From DASSKF01 sp035690725 (GTDB taxonomy: Bacteria > Actinomycetota > Actinomycetes > Actinomycetales > Dermatophilaceae), in contig DASSKF010000153.1 of NCBI GenBank assembly GCA_035690725.1, forward strand, positions 1 through 14,695: DNA of 14,695 nucleotides, given 5' to 3'. Shown here one piece after another: positions 1 to 7,351 of this stretch. Numbering within the stretch: position 1 is the first letter of the stretch; the number at the start of each line of letters is the position of its first letter. The notes under the pieces were generated by a model, which ran no database searches, was not told where the DNA came from, and saw only the letters and a list, made by a program, of their open reading frames with translations. Position numbers and translations under genes: made by a program.

Positions 1-945
1 CGCCTTCATCCTCGGCTCCCGCTCGCGCAGGTCGGCGAGCAGCGGGGTCGCGATGAAGATCGAGGAGTAGGTGCCGGCGGCGACGCCCACGAACAGGGCG
101 AGGCTCAGGTCGAGCAGCGTGCCCGCACCGAGCAGCGTGAAGCCCACCACGAGGATGGACCCCACGGGCAGCAGCGCCACCACCGAGGTGTTGATCGACC
201 GCACGAGCGTCTGGTTGACGGCGATGTTCGCCGCCTGGCCGTACGTGAGCCGGCCGTTCGCCATGGCGGCGCTCGTGTTCTCACGGACCTTGTCGAACAC
301 GACGACGGTGTCGTAGAGGGAGTAGCCCAGGATGGTCAGGAAGCCGATCATCGACGCCGGCGTGATCTCGAAGCCGAACAGCGCGTAGATGCCGACGGTG
401 ATGACGAGGTCGTGCAGCAGCGCGACGAGGGCGGAGACCGCCATCTTCCAGGTGCGGAAGTAGACGGCGAGCACCAGGGTCACCAGGGCGAGGAACCAGC
501 CGAGCGCCCAGATCGCCTTGTTGGTCACCTGCTGGCCCCACGAGGCGCCGACCAGCGAGGTACCGACTGACTTGGGCTTGACGTCGAACTCGTGGGCGAG
601 GTCGTTGCGCACCTCGAGGGTCTCCTGCTCGCCCAGCTGCTCGGTCTGCAGCCGGACGGTGTCCTGCCCGAGCAGGGTGACCACCACGTTCGCGTCCCCG
701 ACGTCGCCGCCGACCGCCTGCTTCGCGCGCACGTCGTAGTTCTGGGTGTTGCTCACCTTGGGGACCCGGAACTCGGAGCCGCCGTGGAACTCCAGGCCCA
801 GGTTCAGCCCACGACCGAAGATGCCCACGGCCGCAAGGATGAGGATGACGGCCGAGAACGCGTACCAGAGCTTCTGGCGGCGGACGAACTGGATCTGCCG
901 GCGACCGGTGTAGAGGTCGTTGCCGAACTGGGCGAAGCTCATCAT
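1..945 (-). CDS. secF: Protein translocase subunit SecF (C-terminus cut by window edge)
   Basis: SecF is the membrane partner of SecD; together they use the proton motive force to complete protein export through SecYEG. The frame stays open from the ATG at 945 to the left edge, giving 315 residues, so the C-terminal tail is missing. Visible family marks are an N-terminal membrane segment, the first extracytoplasmic motif as LGLEFHGGSEF (the usual form has Asp where this has Glu), and a membrane segment TILGYSLYDTVVVFDKVREN, which is the SecF signature. The start ATG overlaps the secD stop as ATGA, and GGAAGGAGGG lies about nine bases upstream, so translation is coupled to secD. A second ATG follows at once (Met-Met). 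No frameshift was seen over the translated part. Identity is secure. Confidence 0.96.
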   Translation of the reverse strand, partial: MMSFAQFGNDLYTGRRQIQFVRRQKLWYAFSAVILILAAVGIFGRGLNLGLEFHGGSEFRVPKVSNTQNYDVRAKQAVGGDVGDANVVVTLLGQDTVRLQTEQLGEQETLEVRNDLAHEFDVKPKSVGTSLVGASWGQQVTNKAIWALGWFLALVTLVLAVYFRTWKMAVSALVALLHDLVITVGIYALFGFEITPASMIGFLTILGYSLYDTVVVFDKVRENTSAAMANGRLTYGQAANIAVNQTLVRSINTSVVALLPVGSILVVGFTLLGAGTLLDLSLALFVGVAAGTYSSIFIATPLLADLREREPRMKA

Positions 946-2843
946 GCCGAGTGCCCTCCTTCCGCGACGCGTCCCTCAGCGACGCGGCCCGGGCGGCGGG
1001 GCATCGAGACGCGGCCGCGACCGGCATACGTCGCGCCCTTGGCACCGAGGCGCTTCGGGTCGAACCCGGACCACTTGTGCCCGCCCCCGAAGAACTCCGT
1101 GTTCGCCAGCAGGGTGAGCAGCGGGTGGGTGAAGAACACGACGACCACCACGTCGATGATCGTGGTCAGGCCGAGGGTGAACGCGAAGCCCTTCACGTTG
1201 CTCTCGGACAGGATGTAGAGCACGGCCGCCGCGAGGAAGTTGACCGCGTCGGAGATCAGGATGGTGCGCCGCGCGCGGGCCCACCCGGTCTCCACGGCCG
1301 ACCTGAGGCGTCTGCCGTCCCGGACCTCGTCGCGGACCCGTTCGAAGTAGACGATGAACGAGTCGGCGGTGATGCCGATCGCGACGATGGCACCGGTGAC
1401 GCCGGCCATGGTCAGGCGGTAGCCGTATCCCCACCCGAGCAGCGTCAGGCTGACCCAGGTCAGCAGCGTCGCGAGCACCAGGGAGGCGACGGTGACGACG
1501 CCGAGCGCGCGGTACTGCAGCAGCGAGTAGATGACCACGAGCAGCAGGCCGATGGCGCCGGCCAGGAGCCCCTTGGTCAGCTGGTCGCTTCCGAGCTGCG
1601 GACTGATCCGGTCCTGGCTCTGGATGTGGAACGACAGCGGCAGGGCACCGAACTTCAGCTGGTTGGCGAGGATCTTGGCGCTCTCCGGCGTGAAGTTGCC
1701 GGTGATGCTCGCCTGGCCGTTGGTGATGACGGCCATCGACTGCGGGGCCGAGATGACCTCGCCGTCGAGGACCATGGCGAACCGGTTCTGCGGGGTCCCC
1801 TGTGGGTACTGCCCGAGCCGCTGGGTCACCTTCTCGAACTGCTGGGCGCCCTTGCTGTTGAAGCTGAGCCGGACCTCGGTGCGGCCGGTGGCCGTGCCGT
1901 TCTGGTTCATCTCCGGCCCGTAGGTCGCGTCTGCGATCTTGTCGCCGGTGATCTCGACCGGACCGAGGATGTACTTCTCCGACCCGTCCTCGGCGCAGGC
2001 CACCATCGGCTCGCCCTTCGGGACGAGCTGCTCCTTGAGGGCGTTGCGCGCCTTGCGGTCGGCACAGTTGAGCTGGGTGAACTTCTGCTGCAGCTGCGGG
2101 GTGACCCACGCCCGGTCGCTGGGACTGGTCGGCTTCTGGCTGGCCGACGGCGAGGGGGACGGGCTCTGTGAGGGCTTCTGGGTGCCCGTGTCGCTCGTCG
2201 TCCCGTTGTCCTTCTTGTCGCCGTCCTTCTTGTTGCCGTCCTTCTTGTTGCCGTTGTCCGCGCGCAGGGCGTCGGGGACGAGGCCCTTGGCCGAGGAGGT
2301 GCTGGCGGTCCCCGACGGCGTGGCGGATGCCTTCCCCCCGGGGCTGGCGGACGCCGTGCCCGACGGGCTGGAGGAGGCGCCGGGGGAGGACGGCGACGGG
2401 CTGGAGCTGCCGGTCGGTGAGGGAGCCGGCTGGGCCGGGGCTCGGGTGCTCTGCTGGGCCTCGATGACGGGACGGAACATCATCTGCGAGGACTTCGACA
2501 GCGCATCCAGCTGCTCCTGGCTGGGCTCACCGGGCAGCGAGACGACGATGTTGGCCCCGCCGAGGGTGGACACCTCGGCCTCGCTGACACCGCTGCTGTC
2601 GATGCGCTGCCGGATGATGCTGACAGCCTGCTGCACCTGCTGGTCGCTGACCTGCTGGTCCCCCTGGACCACCGGCCGCAGGACCATCTCGGTCCCGCCC
2701 TCGAGGTCGAGGCCGAGCTTGGGGGTCCACTGGGCGTTGCCCCAGGTGGCGACGCCGGCGAGCAGCGCGTAGAGACCCACCACCAGGACCGCGAGGACCG
2801 CCAGGGTGCGGAGCGGCTTGCGGGTGTGGGACGTCTTGGCCAC
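942..2843 (-). CDS. secD: Protein translocase subunit SecD with low-complexity insertion
   Basis: SecD forms the SecDF complex that drives late steps of protein translocation on the outer face of the membrane. The 633-residue protein starts with GTG six bases after the yajC stop. Residues 11-33 form the first membrane helix, followed by the conserved LGLDLEGGTEM (about 43-53) and the extracytoplasmic P1 domain. Further membrane segments lie between about 423 and 585. The segment GAIVAIGITADSFIVYFERV carries Asp494, which aligns with the functional transmembrane Asp of the family. Odd points: residues about 134-245 are a Ser/Pro/Thr/Lys-rich, apparently disordered insertion in the extracytoplasmic part, with a repeated NKKDG unit at about 199-212. 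The C-terminus repeats RVAEG twice. Order yajC-secD-secF is standard for the operon. Identity is secure; the role of the insertion is unknown. Confidence 0.97.
   Translation of the reverse strand: MAKTSHTRKPLRTLAVLAVLVVGLYALLAGVATWGNAQWTPKLGLDLEGGTEMVLRPVVQGDQQVSDQQVQQAVSIIRQRIDSSGVSEAEVSTLGGANIVVSLPGEPSQEQLDALSKSSQMMFRPVIEAQQSTRAPAQPAPSPTGSSSPSPSSPGASSSPSGTASASPGGKASATPSGTASTSSAKGLVPDALRADNGNKKDGNKKDGDKKDNGTTSDTGTQKPSQSPSPSPSASQKPTSPSDRAWVTPQLQQKFTQLNCADRKARNALKEQLVPKGEPMVACAEDGSEKYILGPVEITGDKIADATYGPEMNQNGTATGRTEVRLSFNSKGAQQFEKVTQRLGQYPQGTPQNRFAMVLDGEVISAPQSMAVITNGQASITGNFTPESAKILANQLKFGALPLSFHIQSQDRISPQLGSDQLTKGLLAGAIGLLLVVIYSLLQYRALGVVTVASLVLATLLTWVSLTLLGWGYGYRLTMAGVTGAIVAIGITADSFIVYFERVRDEVRDGRRLRSAVETGWARARRTILISDAVNFLAAAVLYILSESNVKGFAFTLGLTTIIDVVVVVFFTHPLLTLLANTEFFGGGHKWSGFDPKRLGAKGATYAGRGRVSMPRRPGRVAEGRVAEGGHSA
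2206..2250 (-). repeat. Tandem 15-bp repeat inside secD
   Basis: Plus-strand positions 2221-2235 and 2236-2250 are identical 15-bp units (CCGTCCTTCTTGTTG), and 2206-2220 is a third copy with about three changes. On the coding strand each unit is five codons, giving Asn-Lys-Lys-Asp-Gly repeats in the disordered SecD insertion. The unit is a multiple of three, so copy changes by slippage would keep the frame. Confidence 0.9.
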
Positions 2844-2849
2844 GGGCGG

Positions 2850-3257
2850 TTACTCCCCGGAGGTCCGGGATGAGGACGACGCGTCGCCGTCCGACTCCTC
2901 GTCGACACGCAGGTCGGTGTCCTGCCGCTCGGCCGCGGTCGAGCCGGTGTCCGTCGCCGGCTCCTCGGCGGCAGTCGGCGCCGCGAGGACGGCGCGGCGG
3001 TCGAAGCGCACCTGCACGCCGGGGCTCACCTCGAGCGTGGCGATCCGGTCGTCGAGCGCGATGATCGTGCCGTAGAGGCCGGAGGTGGTGCGTCCCTCGT
3101 CCCCGACCTCGAGCGCAGCCTGCTGCTGCTGCATCGTGCGCTGCCGGCGGCGCTGGGACCAGAACATGAACCCGATGAGCAGGATCGGGATCGCGAAGAT
3201 GAGCAGGGAGCCCATCGAGCCCCCGGAGGAGTTCGCAGCGGCAGCCAGTGACGACAT
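2850..3257 (-). CDS. yajC: YajC, preprotein translocase accessory subunit
   Basis: YajC is a small single-span membrane protein that associates with SecDF. This 135-residue product begins with a short polar stretch, then one hydrophobic helix at about residues 15-33 followed by the basic run RRRQR, so the main domain should be cytoplasmic. The family motif appears as VGDEGRTTSGLYGTI (about 51-65), followed by the small beta domain ending near residue 90. The last 40 residues or so are acidic and Ser-rich, a tail longer than in short YajC proteins. The ATG at 3257 has AAGGA about eight bases upstream. It is first in a yajC-secD-secF operon with its own promoter candidate at 3303-3331. The small size and tail leave the sequence weakly constrained, but the motif and position make the call firm. 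Confidence 0.94.
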   Translation of the reverse strand: MSSLAAAANSSGGSMGSLLIFAIPILLIGFMFWSQRRRQRTMQQQQAALEVGDEGRTTSGLYGTIIALDDRIATLEVSPGVQVRFDRRAVLAAPTAAEEPATDTGSTAAERQDTDLRVDEESDGDASSSSRTSGE

Positions 3258-3302
3258 GGAGAAGGTCCTTAAGCGGTGTGCAGGGTTGCAGGGCGCCGGG
3301 CG

Positions 3303-3331
3303 AGTCTAAGTGACCGCACCGAGCAGACCAA
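3303..3331 (-). promoter_or_regulatory. Promoter candidate for yajC-secD-secF
   Basis: Reading the minus strand, TTGGTC (3331-3326) is followed by exactly 17 bases and then TAGACT (3308-3303), a good match to a housekeeping sigma -35/-10 pair. Transcription would begin near 3296, leaving a leader of about 40 bases with the Shine-Dalgarno site before yajC. It lies in the 114-bp gap between yajC and the end of ruvB, so the Sec operon probably has its own start even though ruvB points the same way. Confidence 0.6.
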
Positions 3332-3371
3332 AGGCGGCCGCGGTGGTGTTGCCCGCGGGCCACGTGCCGGA

Positions 3372-4511
3372 TCAGTCGCCGAAGCGCCCCTCACCTTCCC
3401 CCAACGGAAGGGTGGGCGTGTCGGTTCCCGGTCCCCGGCGGGTCGTCCCGCCGGCCCCGGCCTCCGGCGGCGGGGTGACGCCGAGGTGCTCCCAGGCCAG
3501 CGGGGCGGCGGCGCGTCCCCGTGGCGTGCGCACCATGAAACCCTCGCGCACGAGGAAGGGCTCGGCGACGGTCTCCACCGTGTCCGTCTCCTCCCCCACG
3601 GCCACGGCGAGCGTCCCCAGCCCGACCGGTCCCCCTCCGAACCGGCGGCACAGCGCGTCGAGCACGGCGCGGTCGAGGCGGTCCAGCCCGCGCTCGTCCA
3701 CGTCGAACAGCGCCAGGGCCGCGCGGGCCGACTCGGCGTCGACCACGCTGTGGCCGTGGACCTGGGCCCAGTCCCGGACGCGGCGCAGCAGCCGGTTGGC
3801 GATGCGTGGCGTCCCGCGGGACCGCCGGGCGATCTCGGCGACGCCGTCGGGCTCGGTCGCCACCTCCAGCAGCTCGGCCGACCGGCCCAGGATCCGCTCG
3901 AGGTCGACGGCGGCGTAGAAGTCGAGGTGCCCGGTGAAGCCGAACCGGTCGCGCAGCGGCGCGGGCAGCAGGCCGGAGCGGGTGGTCGCCCCGACGACGG
4001 TGAACGGGGGCAGCTCCAGCGGGATGGCGGTCGCGCCGGGCCCCTTGCCCACGATGACGTCGACCCGGAAGTCCTCCATGGCGAGGTAGAGCATCTCCTC
4101 GGCGGCGCGCGACATGCGGTGGATCTCGTCGAGGAACAGCACCTCGCCCTCCGCCAGCGAGGACAGGATCGCCGCGAGGTCGCCGGCGTGCTGGATCGCC
4201 GGCCCGCTCGTGACCCGGATCGGCTGCTCCAGCTCGGCGGCCACGATCATCGCCAGCGTCGTCTTGCCCAGGCCGGGCGGCCCCGACAGCAGCACGTGGT
4301 CGGGCGGCGTCCCGCGTCGTCGTGCAGCCTCGAGCACCAGCCCGAGCTGGTCGCGGACCCGGGTCTGCCCGTGGATGTCGCGCAGCCGGCGCGGCCGCAG
4401 CGCGGCCTCGACCTGGCGCTCGTCCTCCTCGGGGACGGCGTCCACCACCCGGGAGGTGGCGTCGACCGAACCGTCGCCGTGCGCCTCGCCGGCGCCCTCG
4501 CGCCGGGCCAT
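3372..4511 (-). CDS. ruvB: Holliday junction branch migration helicase RuvB
   Basis: RuvB is the hexameric AAA+ motor that drives branch migration of Holliday junctions on RuvA. The 379-residue product has Walker A GPPGLGKT (77-84), Walker B LFLDEIHR (125-132), sensor 1 GATTRSG (174-180), the arginine-finger region RDRFG (187-191), sensor 2 GTPRIANRLLRRVRD and a C-terminal winged-helix part with GGGPVGL. I chose the ATG at 4511 because it overlaps the ruvA stop as TGATG. The frame is open for 55 more codons upstream, but those overlap ruvA and read as low-complexity shadow. The last 30 residues or so after the winged helix are a Gly/Pro/Thr-rich tail beyond the usual family end. Third gene of the ruvCAB cluster; identity is secure. 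Confidence 0.97.
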   Translation of the reverse strand: MARREGAGEAHGDGSVDATSRVVDAVPEEDERQVEAALRPRRLRDIHGQTRVRDQLGLVLEAARRRGTPPDHVLLSGPPGLGKTTLAMIVAAELEQPIRVTSGPAIQHAGDLAAILSSLAEGEVLFLDEIHRMSRAAEEMLYLAMEDFRVDVIVGKGPGATAIPLELPPFTVVGATTRSGLLPAPLRDRFGFTGHLDFYAAVDLERILGRSAELLEVATEPDGVAEIARRSRGTPRIANRLLRRVRDWAQVHGHSVVDAESARAALALFDVDERGLDRLDRAVLDALCRRFGGGPVGLGTLAVAVGEETDTVETVAEPFLVREGFMVRTPRGRAAAPLAWEHLGVTPPPEAGAGGTTRRGPGTDTPTLPLGEGEGRFGD

Positions 4512-5125
4512 CAGCGCCCCAGCTCCCGCAGGGCCGCCCGGAGCAGACCCGAGATGTCCGAGGGGTCGGGAGCGGCGCCCGCGCCGTCGCCGGAGGCGAC
4601 CACGTCGATCGCCTCGTCGGCCTGCTTCGCCGACCACCCGAGACCGGTCAGCGCCTCGCGGACCCGGCCCCTCCACGCCTCGGCGGGCTCGGGGCGGGCG
4701 GGCCCGGTCGCACCGGAGGCCACCGGCACCCCGATCTTGTCGCGCAGCTCCAGCACGATCCGCTCGGCGCCCTTCTTGCCGATGCCGGGCACCTTCGTCA
4801 GGGCCGCGATGTCGCCGTCGGCCACCGCCCGGCGCAGGTCGTCGGGGGCGTGCACGGCCAGCATGGCCAGGGCGAGCCGCGGCCCCACGCCGGAGACCGT
4901 CTGCACCCGGTCGAACACCGCCCGCTCGTCCGCGTCGGCGAAGCCGTAGAGGGTCAACGACTCCTCCCGCACCACCAGCGTGGTCGCGAGGGTCGCCTCG
5001 CCGCCGGGCCGGAGGCCGGCCGCCGTCCCGGGCGTCGTGTGCACGTGCAGGCCGACGCCGCCGACCTCGATGACGACGGCGTCGAGGCCGACGTCGAGCA
5101 CCGGGCCCCGGACCGAGCTGATCAT
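4511..5125 (-). CDS. ruvA: Holliday junction DNA-binding protein RuvA
   Basis: RuvA binds four-way DNA junctions as a tetramer and loads RuvB. The 204-residue length fits the family. It opens with MISSVRGPVLDVG (OB-fold domain I) and continues VGGVGLHVHT and ESLTLYGF, all typical. Two helix-hairpin-helix motifs follow, VSGVGPRLALAML (about 78-90) and VPGIGKKGAERIVLELRDK (about 112-130). A flexible linker rich in Pro/Ala/Glu leads to the small C-terminal domain III (about 155-204) that contacts RuvB. The frame is open 27 codons further upstream, but the ATG at 5125 matches the conserved N-terminus and lies seven bases after the ruvC stop. No strong Shine-Dalgarno sequence precedes it, so it probably depends on coupling to ruvC. 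It overlaps ruvB by one base. Confidence 0.97.
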   Translation of the reverse strand: MISSVRGPVLDVGLDAVVIEVGGVGLHVHTTPGTAAGLRPGGEATLATTLVVREESLTLYGFADADERAVFDRVQTVSGVGPRLALAMLAVHAPDDLRRAVADGDIAALTKVPGIGKKGAERIVLELRDKIGVPVASGATGPARPEPAEAWRGRVREALTGLGWSAKQADEAIDVVASGDGAGAAPDPSDISGLLRAALRELGR

Positions 5126-5132
5126 GCGCGCA

Positions 5133-5669
5133 TCACCGGGCCACCCTCGCACGACCGGCCTGCTGGGCCGCCACGGCGTCCTGGAGGCGGTTCTGGGCCC
5201 CGCCACGCCATACCTGGCAGATGGCGAGGGCCAGCGCGTCGGCGGCGTCCGCGGGCGTCGGCCGGGAGGTGAGCCGCAGGATCCTGGTGACCATCGTGGT
5301 GACCTGGGCCTTGTCGGCCCGGCCGCTGCCGGTGACCGCGGCCTTCACCTCGGTGGGCGTGTGGGTCGACACGGGCAGTCCGAGGCGGGCGGCGGCCAGC
5401 ATCGGGACGGCCGAGGCCTGGGCGGTGCCCATGATCCCCTTGATGTTGGCCTTGGCGAACACCCGCTCCACCGCGACGGCGTCCGGCTCGTGCCGCAGCA
5501 GCCACCGGTCGATCTCGTCGGCCAGGGCCGCCAGGCGCAGGTGCGGCTCGTCCGAGGTGGGAGTGCGCACCACACCGACGGCGACCATGCGCAACGGCTT
5601 GCCGAGGTCTCCCTCGACGATCCCGAGGCCGCACCGGGTGAGGCCGGGGTCGACGCCGAGCACGCGCAC
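5133..5669 (-). CDS. ruvC: Crossover junction endodeoxyribonuclease RuvC
   Basis: RuvC is the dimeric nuclease that resolves Holliday junctions by symmetric nicking, working with RuvA and RuvB encoded just downstream. The 178-residue product keeps all four acidic metal-binding residues at the expected spacing: Asp7 in GVDPG, Glu68 in VERVF, and Asp141 and Asp144 in PADAADALALA. The KAAVTGSGRADKAQV segment is also typical. The start is GTG at 5669, immediately before the conserved RVLGVDPG, with a purine-rich AGGGGAAGGGG stretch upstream. The stop lies seven bases before ruvA. The 49-bp gap from yebC holds no obvious terminator or promoter, so yebC-ruvC-ruvA-ruvB is likely one transcript. I see no LexA box nearby, though a divergent SOS box could be missed by eye. 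Confidence 0.96.
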   Translation of the reverse strand: MRVLGVDPGLTRCGLGIVEGDLGKPLRMVAVGVVRTPTSDEPHLRLAALADEIDRWLLRHEPDAVAVERVFAKANIKGIMGTAQASAVPMLAAARLGLPVSTHTPTEVKAAVTGSGRADKAQVTTMVTRILRLTSRPTPADAADALALAICQVWRGGAQNRLQDAVAAQQAGRARVAR

Positions 5670-5718
5670 AGGCGGGCACCCCTTCCCCTCTCGGACGGAC
5701 AGGCGTTCGAGGCCGAAC

Positions 5719-6477
5719 CTACCCTTCGTCGTCGAGCTGGGCGAGCACCTCGTCCGGCACGTCGCCGTTGGCGTAGACGTTCTGCACGTCGTCGCTGTCC
5801 TCGAGGGCCTCGATCACCCGGAACATCTTGCGGGCACCGTCGAGGTCGAGCGGCACCTCCACGCTGGGGACCCACTGCGCCTCGGCCGAGTCGTAGTCGA
5901 CGCCGGCCTGCTGCAGCGCGGTGCGCACGTCGACGAAGTCGCCGGCCTCGCTGAGGATCTCGAAGGACTCGCCGAGGTCGTTGATCTCCTCGGCGCCGGC
6001 CTCGAGCACGATCTCGAGCAGTCGGTCCTCGGTGAGGTCGCCCTTGGGGGCGACGACGACACCCTTGCGGTCGAACAGATAGGAGACGCTGCCGGAGTCG
6101 GCCATCGACCCGCCGTTGCGGGACAGGGCCGTGCGCACCTCCATGACCGCGCGGTTCTTGTTGTCGGTGAGGCACTCGATCAGCACCGCGACGCCGCCGG
6201 GCGCGTAGCCCTCGTAGATCAGCGCCTGGTACTCCGCTCCCCCGGCTTCGGCCCCGCTGCCGCGCTTGACGGCGCGGTCGATGTTGTCGTTGGGGACGCT
6301 GGTCTTCTTGGCCTTCTGGACGGCGTCGTACAGCGTCGGGTTGGCCGCCGGGTCACCGCCGCCGGTGCGTGCCGCGACCTCGATGTTCTTGATGAGCTTG
6401 GCGAAGAGCTTGCCGCGCTTGGCGTCGATCGCCGCCTTCTTGTGCTTGGTCGTCGCCCACTTGGAGTGACCGCTCAT
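5719..6477 (-). CDS. yebC: YebC/TACO1-family translation regulator
   Basis: This is a 252-residue YebC family protein. The signature N-terminus MSGHSKWATTKHKKAAIDAKRGKLFAK is present (about 1-27), followed by PNDNIDRAVKRG, YEGYAPGGVAVLIECLTDN and the acidic C-terminal lobe. Older annotation calls it a DNA-binding transcriptional regulator; recent family work points to ribosome binding and relief of stalling at proline-rich stretches, and this sequence cannot separate the two. The ATG at 6477 has GAGGGAGAGGG just upstream. Position next to ruvC is conserved across many bacteria. A TAGGAT hexamer at 6565-6570 (minus strand) could be its -10, leaving a leader of about 80 bases that contains a 7-bp hairpin. 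Family assignment is secure. Confidence 0.96.
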   Translation of the reverse strand: MSGHSKWATTKHKKAAIDAKRGKLFAKLIKNIEVAARTGGGDPAANPTLYDAVQKAKKTSVPNDNIDRAVKRGSGAEAGGAEYQALIYEGYAPGGVAVLIECLTDNKNRAVMEVRTALSRNGGSMADSGSVSYLFDRKGVVVAPKGDLTEDRLLEIVLEAGAEEINDLGESFEILSEAGDFVDVRTALQQAGVDYDSAEAQWVPSVEVPLDLDGARKMFRVIEALEDSDDVQNVYANGDVPDEVLAQLDDEG

Positions 6478-6632
6478 CCCTCTCCCTCGTCTGCATCGCT
6501 GTGTCCACGTCGCTGCCCGGGACAGGTGTGCGTCGCCCGCGTTCCCTGTCCGTGCCGACGCACGATCCTACGGCAGGTATGCCGACCGCTCGGAGGCCTG
6601 CCCCGGCGATGCCTGGCTGCTGCCCCCCCTTC
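6478..6632 (-). promoter_or_regulatory. yebC leader with possible -10 and small hairpin
   Basis: This is most of the 229-bp gap between yebC and pdxT. On the minus strand TAGGAT (6570-6565) could be a -10 box, but no convincing -35 lies 16-19 bases upstream. The arms GGACAGG (6520-6526) and CCTGTCC (6545-6551) form a 7-bp stem with an 18-base loop in the resulting leader. One copy of GTATGCCG (6577-6584) sits just upstream of the hexamer. No ORF of interest is seen. Confidence 0.35.
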
Positions 6633-6706
6633 CGACCGGACACGCGTTCCGAGAGCGTTCCCGGGTAGTTGCGCCCGAAAGCGCTCGCGGAAGCGGTGTC
6701 CGGTCG
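6633..6706 (-). terminator. 74-bp imperfect palindrome directly after pdxT
   Basis: Arms 6633-6657 and 6682-6706 are inverted repeats, matching at 21 of 25 positions, with the outer 11 bp perfect (CGACCGGACAC / GTGTCCGGTCG). Inside, CGGG (6662-6665) pairs with CCCG (6674-6677) around an 8-base loop, so nearly the whole segment can fold into one long hairpin. It abuts the pdxT stop (6707). In the direction of transcription it is followed by GGAAGGGGGG, not a T-run. The simplest reading is an actinobacterial terminator without a U-tract; a repeat element or processing site is also possible. Confidence 0.6.
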
Positions 6707-7351
6707 TCAGGGGTGGGAGGCGCGGACGATCTGGACGAACAGCTCGTGCACCCGCCGGTCCCCGGTCACCTCGGGGTGGAACGAGGTGGCGAGCAGGTTG
6801 CGCTGCCGCACCGCGACGACCCGGCCCTTCGCGGGGCCGTCCTCGACCGCGGCGAGGACCTCGACGTCGGTACCGACCTCCTCCACCCACGGCGCGCGGA
6901 TGAACACCGCCCGCAGCGGGTGCGCCTCCCCCTCGCGCAGCTGGGCGAAGTGCAGGTCGCCCTCGAAGGAGTCGACCTGCCGGCCGAAGGCGTTGCGCCG
7001 CACCGTGACGTCCAGGCCGCCGAGCGTCTGCTGGTCGGGACGGGCGTCGACGATGCGGTCGGCGAGCATGATCATGCCGGCACAGGAGCCGTAGACCGGC
7101 ATCCCCGCCCTGATCCGGTCGCGCAGCGGCTGCTGCAGGTCGAAGCCCCGGACCAGCTTGTCCATGGTCGTGGACTCCCCGCCGGGGATGACCAGGGCGT
7201 CGACGGCGTCCAGCTCGGCCGGTCGCCGGACGGGGCTCGCCTCGGCGCCGAGCTCCTCGAGGACGTGGACGTGCTCGCGGACGTCGCCCTGGAGTGCGAG
7301 CACCCCGATGCGGACGGCGTCGGGTCGTGCGGCTCCCGGGGCCGTCACCAC
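6707..7351 (-). CDS. pdxT: PLP synthase glutaminase subunit PdxT
   Basis: PdxT is the glutamine amidotransferase that releases ammonia for PdxS in the deoxyxylulose-independent route to pyridoxal 5'-phosphate. The 214-residue product shows the class I glutaminase triad: nucleophile Cys90 in YGSCAGM, and His192 and Glu194 in SFHPE. The family's PGGEST motif lies at 56-61, and the N-terminal part RIGVLALQGDVREH is characteristic. Two adjacent GTG codons compete as start: 7351, used here, and 7348, which overlaps the pdxS stop as GTGA and would give 213 residues. Either way translation is coupled to pdxS. Unlike M. tuberculosis, no thioesterase gene separates the two. A long palindrome follows the stop. 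Identity is secure; the start is uncertain by one codon. Confidence 0.96.
   Translation of the reverse strand: MVTAPGAARPDAVRIGVLALQGDVREHVHVLEELGAEASPVRRPAELDAVDALVIPGGESTTMDKLVRGFDLQQPLRDRIRAGMPVYGSCAGMIMLADRIVDARPDQQTLGGLDVTVRRNAFGRQVDSFEGDLHFAQLREGEAHPLRAVFIRAPWVEEVGTDVEVLAAVEDGPAKGRVVAVRQRNLLATSFHPEVTGDRRVHELFVQIVRASHP

Noticed and set aside
951..2171. 406-codon plus-strand open frame opposite secD
   Set aside because: It mirrors secD codons in a GC-rich genome; composition is Arg/Gly/Asp/Leu-rich with no domain, and secD is certain.
3276..4949. 557-codon plus-strand open frame opposite ruvB and ruvA
   Set aside because: It spans two unmistakable minus-strand genes and reads as low-complexity Gly/Arg/Pro/Ala, a typical antisense shadow.
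6633..6706. Insertion sequence or MITE reading of the long palindrome
   Set aside because: No target-site duplication is visible beside the arms and nothing else in the window matches them; kept as a terminator-like element instead.
5221..6903. 560-codon plus-strand open frame opposite ruvC, yebC and the intergenic gap
   Set aside because: It crosses several genes, has no recognisable motifs and has a changing, low-complexity composition.
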